Below, piece after piece: positions 1-7,135 of a stretch of 14,950 nt of DNA; position 1 is the first letter of the stretch, and every line of letters starts with the position of its first letter. Both the position numbers and the translations under genes were made by a program. The stretch comes from Puniceicoccales bacterium (GTDB lineage Bacteria > Verrucomicrobiota > Verrucomicrobiia > Opitutales > LL51): positions 1-14,950 of the forward strand of contig JAIRZB010000029.1 of NCBI GenBank assembly GCA_031267435.1. Direction: 5' to 3'. The notes beneath the pieces are model-generated. The model saw nothing but the letters and a program-made list of their open reading frames with translations. It was not told where the DNA came from and ran no database searches.

Positions 1-270
1 CAACTAAGTTGACCCTGCGGCCATACCATGCGAAAATTTCGCATGGTATGGCCGCATATCGAAGTCAAGGAGTCCGGCGACTCCTTGCGGGAGTCCAGAG
101 GGCGGAGCCCTCTGGCTAAACCCCCTAAGGGCTGCGCGCCCTTAGAATCCCCGCCAGGGGATCCATCCCCTGGACCTGGATACGGCGCCGGTACCACGGG
201 CATTTGCCCGGGGTGCCGGCCGACCATGGGACCCTAAGGCCCCGCCCACGGGCTTCGGCGCCGGGCGGGG
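1..270. repeat. G+C-rich multi-hairpin element, unit 1
   Basis: Non-coding block made almost wholly of consecutive inverted repeats: a 20-bp-arm palindrome (16-56), then stems at 66-87 (9 bp, loop CGGC), 95-115 (9 bp, loop GGA), 125-145 (8 bp, loop TGCGC), 154-173 (8-9 bp), 187-220 (16 bp with two mismatches, loop TT) and 239-271 (9-bp GCCCCGCCC / GGGCGGGGC arms enclosing a TTCG-containing loop). Its first ~88 bases recur at 271-358 with about five differences. It lies downstream of rng, which is read towards it, and is far richer in G+C than the surrounding genes. It may start before base 1. I do not recognise a named family. A REP/BIME-like or MITE-like non-autonomous element, or a structured RNA, are the options. 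There is no credible protein in it. Confidence 0.85.
16..56. repeat. Perfect 20-bp inverted repeat (copy 1)
   Basis: Left arm TGCGGCCATACCATGCGAAA (16-35), a single central A (36), and its exact reverse complement at 37-56. With almost no loop, it is as likely to act as a DNA palindrome (protein binding, cruciform, or transposon end) as an RNA hairpin. Confidence 0.95.
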
Positions 271-416
271 CAACTAAGTCGACCCTGCGGCCATACCATG
301 CGAAATTTCGCATGGTTTGGCCGCATATCGAGGTCAAGGAGTCCGTGACTCCTTGCGGGGTATGGGGCAGAGCCCCATGGCAAGTCTCCTTGCGGGAGGC
401 TAGAGGGCGGAGCGGC
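271..416. repeat. G+C-rich multi-hairpin element, unit 2 (shorter)
   Basis: Second copy of the element, in direct orientation 270 bp after the first. Bases 271-358 align with 1-90. The central palindrome is at 286-325 (20-bp arms, no central base, one mismatch). The following stems are at 335-355 (9 bp, loop CGT) and 362-378 (ATGGGGC, loop AGA, GCCCCAT). The stem at 362-378 holds the place of unit 1's CCAGAGGGC/GCCCTCTGG stem but has a different paired sequence. Bases 383-412 then repeat the ctccttgcggga...agagggcggagc stretch of unit 1 (82-107), so part of the module is present a second time inside this copy. The later hairpins of unit 1 are absent. The element ends near 416, and unique A+T-richer sequence runs to the rng stop at 450. 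Confidence 0.8.
286..325. repeat. 20-bp inverted repeat (copy 2)
   Basis: Left arm identical to copy 1. The right arm (306-325) differs by one base (T for A, giving a T-T mismatch). The single central A of copy 1 is missing, so the arms abut. Confidence 0.9.
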
Positions 417-449
417 GAAGATCAGGAAATAGCACGCCAAGCCAACCTT

Positions 450-2162
450 TCACTTCAGCTCTGAATTAGTATCAAAATCAACTATTTTAAAATTTTCGAC
501 GTGAAATACGGGATCCGCTCGAAAAATTAATTTAATCTGAAGCTCGGCTTCAATCTCAAGCAGCTGCGACTCATAGTTATTGCGCAAATATTCGAGCGCA
601 CTGGGATGCAAATAAACCCGTATTTTGTTCAAATAATTGCCATATTTTTTCACGACACTGACCAACTTTCTATAAATTTCGATGCTAACTGTACGCGCCG
701 ACTTCACAAAACTGCGTCCATTGCAGTAGTGACAAGTTGCCCGCATATCGCGGACCGTGCTTTGAGAGTGCCGTTGACGCGAAATTTGCATCAATCCAAA
801 GGCTGATAGCGGTAAAATTTGTGTTCGCTCCGCATCATTTTTCAGCAAATCGCACATCAAATCATAGAGTTTGCGCCGGTCCCGTGGATTTTTCATATCG
901 ATGAAATCGACAATGATTAGACCACCCAAATTGCGCAATTTGATCTGGCGATCGATTTCCCTAGCCGCCTCGACATTGACCTGATAGAGAAAGTTTTTGC
1001 CCCGATCTTCCGTATCATCACGATTGCGGTGGCTACCCGTATTGACATCAATCGCCGTAAATGCCTCCACCTCGTCAATTATAATTTCACCACCGGATGG
1101 CAAAGATACATGGCGCATAAATGTTTGATCAATTTGACGATCTACGTTAAATCGTTCAAAAACAGGAATCACATCTCCATAATACTGAATCTTCGACCTC
1201 GAACGCTTCGAAATTTTTTCAACCAATTCCAATATCCGTTCGTAGGTTTCCCTATCGTCGACGATGACCCGATCAATCTCCTCCGTTAGAAAATCCCGTA
1301 CCGATGACTCAATTAAATCCGGTTCCTGGTATAGGATGGTTACCCTACCCCTATTTTTGTCTTGTCGATCTAAAATTGCCTGCCATTCCTGGAGCAACAT
1401 ATGTAAATCGCGAACAAAGTAGCGAATCTTCTTTCCCTGGCCAGCCGTACGAACGATAATACCCATGCCTTCCGGGATTGTTAATTTTTCGAGAATTTTT
1501 CTCAATCGTTGGCGTTCTTTTTTGTCCTCAATCTTTTTGGATACGCCACACTCTCCCGCGTAAGGCATGAGAACAATGAATCGCCCCGGCAGCGCAATAT
1601 TGGTTGTGATACGAGGCCCTTTAGTCCCAATCTGATCCTTAATGACCTGGACCATGATCGCCGCTCCGACGGGATAAATGCTTGGAATTTTATCGGCCGT
1701 CAACGGTTTAGCCTTCGCAGAACGGGTATTGCGTACCACCTCGATACCCGAATCCATCGCCGCTGGCAAGGCATCCCAGTAATGCAAAAAGGCATTCTTT
1801 TCCATGCCCACATCCACAAAGGCTGCCTTCAATCCACCCTCAAAATTTTGAATTTTCCCGTTGAAAATGGCACCTACCATATTTCCACGATCGTTGTATT
1901 CCACCGTAAATTCCTTCAATAATCCGTCTTCTAAAAGAGCTACTCGACGCTCCAAGGGATTAGCACTGATCACAATTTCTCGAAACACTTTCGTTCCCAC
2001 GGTTAATTTTTTTAGGATACGCTGCAAAAGCGGCCGGTCTTTTTCCCGTTCCTTCGATAATTTTTTGAGTGCCAATTTATCGGGCATCTCTCCGGACTCT
2101 TCTATGGGAATTTCCTTCAACGATTCTAAAATTCCTTCTTCTTCTTTTCTAAAATTATCCAT
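450..2162 (-). CDS. rng: Ribonuclease E/G family endoribonuclease
   Basis: Cuts single-stranded RNA in rRNA maturation and mRNA decay. 570 aa, close to RNase G plus a ~55-residue charged N-terminal extension rich in Lys and Glu. Visible in order: S1-type RNA-binding fold (about 60-190, with FVDVGMEKNAFLHY at 115-128), a 5'-sensor/RNase H-like part (about 190-350), and the DNase I-like catalytic part with the two metal-binding aspartates, D372 in AIDVNTGS and D419 in IIVDFIDM. A Zn-link CHYC (C477, C480) follows, then a small C-terminal domain to 570. There is no long RNase E-type scaffold tail, so RNase G-like is the better label. ATG start. rodA ends only two bases upstream (TAG-TT-ATG), which suggests translational coupling as the last gene of the atpB-rodA-rng run. 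A strong Shine-Dalgarno is not obvious. Confidence 0.95.
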   Translation of the reverse strand: MDNFRKEEEGILESLKEIPIEESGEMPDKLALKKLSKEREKDRPLLQRILKKLTVGTKVFREIVISANPLERRVALLEDGLLKEFTVEYNDRGNMVGAIFNGKIQNFEGGLKAAFVDVGMEKNAFLHYWDALPAAMDSGIEVVRNTRSAKAKPLTADKIPSIYPVGAAIMVQVIKDQIGTKGPRITTNIALPGRFIVLMPYAGECGVSKKIEDKKERQRLRKILEKLTIPEGMGIIVRTAGQGKKIRYFVRDLHMLLQEWQAILDRQDKNRGRVTILYQEPDLIESSVRDFLTEEIDRVIVDDRETYERILELVEKISKRSRSKIQYYGDVIPVFERFNVDRQIDQTFMRHVSLPSGGEIIIDEVEAFTAIDVNTGSHRNRDDTEDRGKNFLYQVNVEAAREIDRQIKLRNLGGLIIVDFIDMKNPRDRRKLYDLMCDLLKNDAERTQILPLSAFGLMQISRQRHSQSTVRDMRATCHYCNGRSFVKSARTVSIEIYRKLVSVVKKYGNYLNKIRVYLHPSALEYLRNNYESQLLEIEAELQIKLIFRADPVFHVENFKIVDFDTNSELK

Positions 2163-2164
2163 AA

Positions 2165-3418
2165 CTAATACTCACTTCTAAAACGGTATATGCTTTGTAC
2201 AATTCCCTGTAATAGGCAGCATATCACCATGAATGATCCACCATAGCTAATAAACGGCAGTGGGATACCCGTAATAGGCATAATTCCGAGGGTCATTCCC
2301 ACATTGACGCAGACGTGGATAAGCAGTAATACACTAATTCCAACTGCCAATAATAGCCCAAAGCAATCCCGCGCCAGACACGCAATACGCAATCCATTTG
2401 CCATCATTATCGCATAAATCAGTAATACACACATACTCCCGATGAATCCATATTCTTCCGCGATAACCGAAAAAATAAAATCATTCGTCGCTACGGATTG
2501 AGGCAAATAACCTAATTTTGCCTGAGTTCCGTTCCCCTGACCTTTTCCCGTCATCCCCCCGGAACCTACCGCAATTAGCGATTGCCTCAAATTCCAACTG
2601 ATACCAACCCCCTGTGGATCGACAATATCAGGTGCTACAAACGAAATAATTCGATTTCTCTGGTAGTCTTTAAGAGGTAATAAAGAAATTTTTTCAAATT
2701 GTCCAATGGAAGTTTGCGGATTAAGCTGATGATGATCCAAAAATAAATGGTAGGCATAGGCATCCCAGGCCACAAAACTTCCTAAAAATAGTAGCACCGA
2801 TAGAATGCTAATAAAAAATTTATTGGGTACTTCGGAAACGAAGAGTAATGCGAAAGCAATGGGCAGAAATGGTAATGAAGACCCCAAATCGGGCTGTAGC
2901 ACAACGAGAATCACAGGCATACCGAAAACCAAAAGTACGCTACCAATAGCCTGAAACGAATCCCTAAGTTTTCCGATTTTTGAGCGAGCAAGGATACTAG
3001 CACCCATAACGAGCGTCCCTAATTTTGCGATTTCCGAAGGTTGGACCACGATGCTTCCTACCCTTAGCCAACGGGTCGCACCAAAACGCCGCCATCCGAT
3101 GGGCGTAAAAATGAGTAGGAGCAGCACAATACTAAAAAAATAAATCCAATGACCATTTTTTAGAAATATTCTATAGTCCGCAAACGCCGTTCCGAAATAG
3201 AGCAACATGCCCAATACTGCCCAAATAATCTGGCTTTTCCACTGAGTGTCCATGTGGTAATTTTGCGCCGAACGAATGGACAGAACGCCGACGGTGATCA
3301 ATAGGAACATGCAAATCGGTGTAATCAGGTCAAAGCCAATTCCATTTTTTTTCTCAAAAAACGACGCAATCCATGCGATAATCCTGCGCCTAATCCCAAA
3401 TACAACTCTTACGGCCAC
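2165..3418 (-). CDS. rodA: RodA, SEDS peptidoglycan glycosyltransferase
   Basis: Integral-membrane SEDS polymerase that extends glycan strands from lipid II during lateral wall growth, normally with a class B PBP2 and MreBCD. 417 aa, somewhat longer than the usual ~370-400. About ten hydrophobic segments are visible between residues 29 and 410. Family signatures: RWLRVG...VQPSEIAKL (116-133), LQPDLGSS (174-181), GKGQGNGTQAKLGYLPQ (291-307), the extracellular-loop aspartate D313 in TNDFIFSVIAEEYG (equivalent, by motif, to the catalytic Asp of characterised RodA), and the C-terminal GIPLPFISYGGS (384-395). The start is GTG at 3416-3418, with AGGA seven bases upstream on the minus strand. Gap to atpH is 33 bp and to rng 2 bp. 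FtsW is the alternative, but the sequence and the absence of division genes favour RodA. Confidence 0.93.
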   Translation of the reverse strand: MAVRVVFGIRRRIIAWIASFFEKKNGIGFDLITPICMFLLITVGVLSIRSAQNYHMDTQWKSQIIWAVLGMLLYFGTAFADYRIFLKNGHWIYFFSIVLLLLIFTPIGWRRFGATRWLRVGSIVVQPSEIAKLGTLVMGASILARSKIGKLRDSFQAIGSVLLVFGMPVILVVLQPDLGSSLPFLPIAFALLFVSEVPNKFFISILSVLLFLGSFVAWDAYAYHLFLDHHQLNPQTSIGQFEKISLLPLKDYQRNRIISFVAPDIVDPQGVGISWNLRQSLIAVGSGGMTGKGQGNGTQAKLGYLPQSVATNDFIFSVIAEEYGFIGSMCVLLIYAIMMANGLRIACLARDCFGLLLAVGISVLLLIHVCVNVGMTLGIMPITGIPLPFISYGGSFMVICCLLQGIVQSIYRFRSEY

Positions 3419-3451
3419 GATAGCATCCTATCAGTCGCATTCAAAAAAGAA

Positions 3452-3802
3452 CTAGCGACAAAGCATCGAAAGATCACCACGAATGGAACGCTCCCAAACA
3501 TAGTCTCCAACAGCAATCCTTAGGCCAGCGATCAATGCCATATTTTCTGTCGTTTCGAGCTTTAATTTGCGCTGCATATGCCGTTCCACAGAATTTTGAA
3601 TTTGGACAAAATCGTATTCACCGGCATATTCAACATTGAGTCGAAACTGGCGATATTCGTTTTCCAAAAAATAGAGATACTTTCGCTGCAATGGGCGACG
3701 CACGGTCTCCGCAAATTCCGCAATCAATTGGGCAACAACTCGCACGCGGGACAAATCAATTTCCGCCTCCTCAAAAGAAAGTTGCGCCAATCTTTTTGCC
3801 AA
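3452..3802 (-). CDS. atpH: ATP synthase F1 delta subunit (short form)
   Basis: Stator protein joining the b subunits to the top of F1. Only 116 aa as drawn, against ~175-180 for E. coli delta. The C-terminal part fits the family, ending in ALIAGLRIAVGDYVWERSIRG (about 89-109), the signature usually seen as IGG-RIxVGD---D-SVRG. The N-terminal helical bundle is reduced to about 60 residues. From memory, shortened delta subunits occur in some PVC-group bacteria, so I read this as a variant, not a wreck. The drawn start is TTG (3800-3802) with no good ribosome-binding site. An ATG at 3826-3828 lies two bases after the atpF stop, but it is one frame off. Adding one base to the A8 tract (3812-3819) would join it as MLSKKKVITLAKRLAQ. 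The real protein may therefore be about 9 residues longer. Confidence 0.8.
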   Translation of the reverse strand: MAKRLAQLSFEEAEIDLSRVRVVAQLIAEFAETVRRPLQRKYLYFLENEYRQFRLNVEYAGEYDFVQIQNSVERHMQRKLKLETTENMALIAGLRIAVGDYVWERSIRGDLSMLCR

Positions 3803-3811
3803 AGTAATGAC

Positions 3812-3819
3812 TTTTTTTT
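3812..3819 (-). other. A8 tract at the atpH 5' end (possible slippage or indel site)
   Basis: Eight consecutive A on the minus strand, nine bases after the first base of an ATG (3826-3828) that follows the atpF TAG by two bases. In the ATG frame with A8 the reading is MLSKKKSLLWQKDW, which is not delta-like. With A9 (or A6) it runs straight into the delta frame. The delta frame itself has a TAA directly before this tract, so it cannot extend further upstream without a shift. Confidence 0.6.
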
Positions 3820-3830
3820 AGATAACATCC

Positions 3831-4334
3831 CTACAATCGTAACACAGCTCTATCCAAATAACGCGTTCGCTCCTCGGATGAAAGCTCCCGAGCCAGGACC
3901 TTCGCCGCCACATCCGCAACCAATATCTTCACTTCGCCCTTGAGGTCGGCCATCATTTTGGCTTTTTCATCGGCAATATTTTGCTTTGCCGAAGTGATCA
4001 TATTCTGCGTGAGCTGTTCAATTTCTTTCTTTTGTTTGTCAGCGTAATCTTTAGCCTGCCGTTTCGCATCTTCAATAATTTGCCGTGCCTCTTCTCTAGC
4101 CTGTGCCAATTGCTCCCGCACCGTTGCATCGGATTGGGCCAATTGATCTCGCATCTCCTCCGCATAGCGCAGTCCACTCTCAATTTTTGCTCGCCGTTCC
4201 TCCATCGTTTTCAAAATGGGCTTAAAGGCAAGATAGTAGAGTATTCCAATAACACAGAGAAAGTTCAGCGACTGGATAAGTAAAAGCTGCCAATGCACAC
4301 CAAAGTTTTCTAAAACATCGGCCAATGCATCCAT
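3831..4334 (-). CDS. atpF: ATP synthase F0 subunit b
   Basis: Peripheral-stalk subunit linking F0 to delta/F1. From the chosen ATG it is 167 aa. A single N-terminal membrane helix (about 14-36, WQLLLIQSLNFLCVIGILYYLAF) is followed by the conserved basic KPILKTMEERRAKI and a long charged coiled coil rich in Glu, Gln, Lys and Ala to about 140, ending with LAREL...RYLDRAVLRL. An upstream GTG at 4368-4370 would add 12 residues. I prefer the ATG at 4332-4334 because GGGAG lies five bases before it, whereas the GTG has no such site and begins only nine bases after the atpE stop. The downstream gene atpH begins 2 bases (ATG, other frame) or 28 bases (TTG) after the TAG. Confidence 0.92.
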   Translation of the reverse strand: MDALADVLENFGVHWQLLLIQSLNFLCVIGILYYLAFKPILKTMEERRAKIESGLRYAEEMRDQLAQSDATVREQLAQAREEARQIIEDAKRQAKDYADKQKKEIEQLTQNMITSAKQNIADEKAKMMADLKGEVKILVADVAAKVLARELSSEERTRYLDRAVLRL

Positions 4335-4339
4335 TACCG

Positions 4340-4344
4340 CTCCC
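4340..4344 (-). promoter_or_regulatory. Ribosome-binding site deciding the atpF start
   Basis: GGGAG on the minus strand, five bases (CGGTA) before the ATG at 4332-4334. It supports that ATG over the in-frame GTG at 4368-4370. Confidence 0.6.
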
Positions 4345-4379
4345 ACAAAAACTGTTTCTATTCCGAACACGATTTCAAA

Positions 4380-4592
4380 TTATTTGGCAAAAAATAACGC
4401 ATAGAAAGCAATCGCTTCCGCCAGCGCCATTCCTACTATGGACTGTACAAGGATCTTTCCCGAAGCACCCGGATTCCGAGAAAGACCTTCTACGGCCTTC
4501 GAACCGATCATTCCTACGCCCAGTGCTGCAAAAGTGCAACCCATTGCGCCAACTAAACCCGTATTTGTAATTTCTGCAATAAAACTTAGCAT
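4380..4592 (-). CDS. atpE: ATP synthase F0 subunit c (proteolipid)
   Basis: Rotor-ring subunit that carries protons through F0. 70 aa, a standard length. It forms a helical hairpin: TM1 about 8-31 (glycine/alanine-rich GAMGCTFAALGVGMIG), polar loop with R39-N40-P41, and TM2 about 47-68 containing the ion-carrying carboxylate E59 in GMALAEAIAFYALF. The Gln in TM1 and the Ser/Thr after the Glu that mark sodium-binding rings are absent, so proton coupling is inferred. AAGGAG (minus strand, about 4599-4605) sits seven bases before the ATG, the best ribosome-binding site in the operon and in keeping with the high copy number of c. It lies 23 bp after atpB and before atpF. Confidence 0.97.
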   Translation of the reverse strand: MLSFIAEITNTGLVGAMGCTFAALGVGMIGSKAVEGLSRNPGASGKILVQSIVGMALAEAIAFYALFFAK

Positions 4593-4615
4593 AATTCATC
4601 TCCTTAAAATTTGGA

Positions 4616-5593
4616 TTAACTTTTTCCAATAACTTTTTCCTCCTCCTCGCCGTGGTTACAGATTAAACCGATGTACACCGCAACGAGTAGTGTAAAAACA
4701 AAAGCCTGAACCAGGCTAACTAAAAATTCTAAAAAATAAAAAGGTAATGGCAAAAAATAACCCAATTTACTCATTACTCCGTTGACTCCTATCGCAAGCC
4801 GCGGCGAATAGGAAACCAACATGGCATAAAAATCCGTATTCACTAAGCCACCCGACGTCAGAAACTCGCTCATCTCATACATGTTATGCAAGAGATTTTC
4901 CCCGCCAAAAACGTTGCCAAATAGGCGAAAGGAAAGAGAAATAATGCGAAATAAAATCGATAGACACTCCACTAAGCCAACGCCGAAAAAGATAAGAAAT
5001 AACATTCCGTAAACCACAGCACTAATCTCACTTTTATCGGCCTTATTGCCAAAAACGTGTTGATAAAGGCCACCCAATCCCACGCTTTTTATGCAATAAT
5101 AAATCCACACCAGCATTGCAATCACCGCCAGGGCCAACGTCGCATTCAAATCCGCATTCATGGGGCGAAAAATACCGCGCAGGTGTTCTCCATGCTTCAA
5201 TCCAATGGAACCAATCCCCGGAAATAGGCCGCTCAAATTCTGAATCAAAACAAAAACAAAATAGCCCATCAGTAGGGGCAAAATCTTAGGGAACAGGTGA
5301 TGCCCTACAATCGGCTCAAAAATGCTGCCAACACCCTCGATAATACCTTCGATACAGGCCTGCCCCGGGTATGGAACAATCCCCACTCCTCTGCGCACAA
5401 TAAAACGTACGACAAGCACAATAGCCATGGAAATTAGCACACTAGTCAGCAAAGAATTGGTCAAATAGCAGAGAATACCGTCCACCGAAAAAATTGATTC
5501 TGCCTTTGCGGGTACACCCGCTCCTCCAGCAAATATATACCCATTGCCGAAAAAACAAATCAATAATAAGCTTAACTTTTTAACTTTCACCAT
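4616..5593 (-). CDS. atpB: ATP synthase F0 subunit a
   Basis: Stator channel subunit that passes protons to the c-ring. 325 aa, longer than E. coli (271). The essential arginine is R223 in the SFRLFGNVFGGE motif, and other conserved parts are PYPGQACIEGIIE (74-86) and the C-terminal FLVSLVQAFVFTLLVAVYI helix. Two extra stretches explain the length. One is an N-terminal Lys-rich/hydrophobic segment (1-22, MVKVKKLSLLLICFFG...) resembling a signal peptide. The other is an insert of roughly 40 residues (about 240-280) between the Arg helix and the last helix. First gene of the operon. No atpI is seen upstream. ATG start only about eight bases after the predicted transcription start, and no Shine-Dalgarno is visible. 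The downstream order B-E-F-H is canonical. Confidence 0.96.
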   Translation of the reverse strand: MVKVKKLSLLLICFFGNGYIFAGGAGVPAKAESIFSVDGILCYLTNSLLTSVLISMAIVLVVRFIVRRGVGIVPYPGQACIEGIIEGVGSIFEPIVGHHLFPKILPLLMGYFVFVLIQNLSGLFPGIGSIGLKHGEHLRGIFRPMNADLNATLALAVIAMLVWIYYCIKSVGLGGLYQHVFGNKADKSEISAVVYGMLFLIFFGVGLVECLSILFRIISLSFRLFGNVFGGENLLHNMYEMSEFLTSGGLVNTDFYAMLVSYSPRLAIGVNGVMSKLGYFLPLPFYFLEFLVSLVQAFVFTLLVAVYIGLICNHGEEEEKVIGKS

Positions 5594-5607
5594 TAGAGAC
5601 CATGTAT

Positions 5608-5636
5608 AGTATATTGATAAGGCTTCATTATGTCAA
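5608..5636 (-). promoter_or_regulatory. Sigma-70-type promoter of the atpB operon
   Basis: On the minus strand, a perfect -35 TTGACA (5631-5636), a 17-base spacer (5614-5630), and -10 TATACT (5608-5613, five of six consensus bases). Transcription should start near 5601, leaving only about eight untranslated bases before the atpB ATG at 5593. This would drive atpB-E-F-H and probably rodA-rng. Confidence 0.75.
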
Positions 5637-5834
5637 AACAAAATCAAATAAAAATCAATATGGGAATTATTCGAAATAATCCTAAAAACAAAAGCAAATA
5701 ATTTTATCACGTTCAACAAAATTTGTGAAAGCACAAGACCCTTGCGAAAAAGTTACAAAAAACACAAGAAATGCACAATTTCGTATGTTTTTATTTACTT
5801 TTTATTTTTTTTCGATAGAACCGGCTACAGCGTG

Positions 5835-7133
5835 ATGGAGAGGTTGAAAAGTAAAAATTTTTCGATCCAGAATGAAAAATCTTCTGGCAGTGTCATCGTA
5901 TTAGTATTAATCCTATGCGCTTTTTGCACGGTCATTGCAACCTTATTTTTACGCAACGCTTTGGATGAAATCAAATATCGCAAGCAAATGCAAATTTCAA
6001 CCATAGCAAAAATCGAAGCCTATTCCTTTTTGAATCTCATTTTATCATTTCTAAGCAATTACAAAAAAACAGATAACGTCTCTTCGGTTTCGGATTCCAA
6101 TAATAGAGGCGTAAAAAAAGAACCCAATAAGCTGATTTTTGATGAAGAAATTGTCGGAACATTATCGGCTCCATCGTTTTATAATCCTTCCAACCTCTCG
6201 GGGCCATCGATGTCCGATCTAATATCAATGTATATTGCCAAAAATATTCCCAAAGAATTAGCAAGCACCGATGGCAATTGGCCAAATAATTTTGCCGGTG
6301 TTACCCTTGATGCAACCGCAACCCATGCACGGCTAAAACACGGGGATTTGACGATTGAAATTACCTTTGAAGATCTAAATGCTAAAATTCCATTGTGCAA
6401 GGAATTTGATGATTCGGCACCGGGCTTGATCAAGGCTGCCCTTGCAGCATGTGGTGTACCCGAATCCTCTATTAGTAAAATCAATGAATTTTTGGGCATA
6501 ACTGAAAAATTATCCAAAAATGATCCTAAATATATTTTTAATTGGACAACCTTTGAAAAAATAGGAAATACTACGGATAGCAACGTACTCCAAAAAGTGA
6601 AAACCATATTTACACTCGAACCATCCATCGCCGGTAAATCCAATAAGCCAATCGCTGCAGCGAAAGACATTGCGACCGATAAAAACACAACAGCACCCAA
6701 CACTAAGCCCGAGGCAAAAAAACCACCAATGCCTCAAAAGAGCACCAATTCTAATTTAAAAATCAATCTCCTGACAGCCTGCAATGAGCTACGCAATCAA
6801 ATTAATTCCTGGGCCCAAGGTGGGAATATAATTTCCAGGGCCGGAATAACGCTCAGTAATAATCGGAAAAAGGAGGATATTGAAAAATTTATCAATGATC
6901 ATTCCATTAATATAAGTGGTGGCGATAGGAAACAATTTAGTAATTTTTGCTCAGCAGAAACCCTATTCTTTTCACTTAAAATTTGCGTAAACGATGGTAC
7001 GGGAAGCTCTTTTTCGCTTATTTGTTTTTGTGAAGTTAGTTCGTCCATCGCAACTAACATCGCCGCTGGCAATAGCCAATCCAATACCAAACGGCATTTA
7101 CCCTTTAATATTGTAAAAATTGAGGAAATTTAA
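5835..7133 (+). CDS. GspK-like minor pseudopilin / type II secretion protein K
   Basis: Probable tip pseudopilin of a type II secretion-like system. From the ATG at 5835 it is 432 aa. It has a polar leader ending G18, then a hydrophobic helix SVIVLVLILCAFCTVIATLFL (19-39) without the Glu at position 5 typical of major pseudopilins, as in GspK. Next come a GspK-like TIEITFEDLNAKIPL segment (about 173-187), a Lys/Pro/Thr-rich linker (about 267-306, absent from short GspK proteins), and LKINLLTACNELRNQI (308-323), resembling the INVNTA motif of GspK. An in-frame TTG at 5742 would add 31 residues with a second hydrophobic stretch; I reject it because the pseudopilin leader then becomes too long. 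The ribosome-binding site is weak. First gene of the plus-strand operon, two bases before the next ATG. Assignment rests on N-terminal architecture, motif resemblance and context. Confidence 0.75.
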   Translation: MERLKSKNFSIQNEKSSGSVIVLVLILCAFCTVIATLFLRNALDEIKYRKQMQISTIAKIEAYSFLNLILSFLSNYKKTDNVSSVSDSNNRGVKKEPNKLIFDEEIVGTLSAPSFYNPSNLSGPSMSDLISMYIAKNIPKELASTDGNWPNNFAGVTLDATATHARLKHGDLTIEITFEDLNAKIPLCKEFDDSAPGLIKAALAACGVPESSISKINEFLGITEKLSKNDPKYIFNWTTFEKIGNTTDSNVLQKVKTIFTLEPSIAGKSNKPIAAAKDIATDKNTTAPNTKPEAKKPPMPQKSTNSNLKINLLTACNELRNQINSWAQGGNIISRAGITLSNNRKKEDIEKFINDHSINISGGDRKQFSNFCSAETLFFSLKICVNDGTGSSFSLICFCEVSSSIATNIAAGNSQSNTKRHLPFNIVKIEEI

Positions 7134-7135
7134 TT

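Noticed and set aside
1..416. CRISPR array
   Set aside because: Only two long copies 270 bp apart, with no regular 25-40 bp repeats separated by unique spacers, and no cas genes.
28..464. Several 68-86-codon open frames on both strands in the left repeat
   Set aside because: They run through palindromes and G+C-rich hairpins, have no ribosome-binding sites, and their peptides only reflect the repeat (for example the same CGAAATTTCG-derived residues in several frames).
3452..3802. atpH as a truncated pseudogene
   Set aside because: The C-terminal family signature is intact, the frame is open, and the gene keeps its place in the operon. A short-form delta or a start-site problem explains the length better.
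5662..5682. Imperfect A+T-rich inverted repeat GGAATTATT/AATAATCC in the divergent intergenic region
   Set aside because: The stem is short with a bulge, does not overlap the atpB promoter, and such repeats are expected by chance in sequence this A+T-rich. No convincing promoter for the secretion operon was found here either.
5742..5834. Upstream TTG start adding 31 residues to the GspK-like protein
   Set aside because: It would put a second hydrophobic run before the pseudopilin helix, lacks a ribosome-binding site, and lies in very A+T-rich sequence.
6179..6703. 174-codon minus-strand frame inside the GspK-like gene
   Set aside because: It is the mirror of a supported plus-strand gene and has no promoter, ribosome-binding site or family features.
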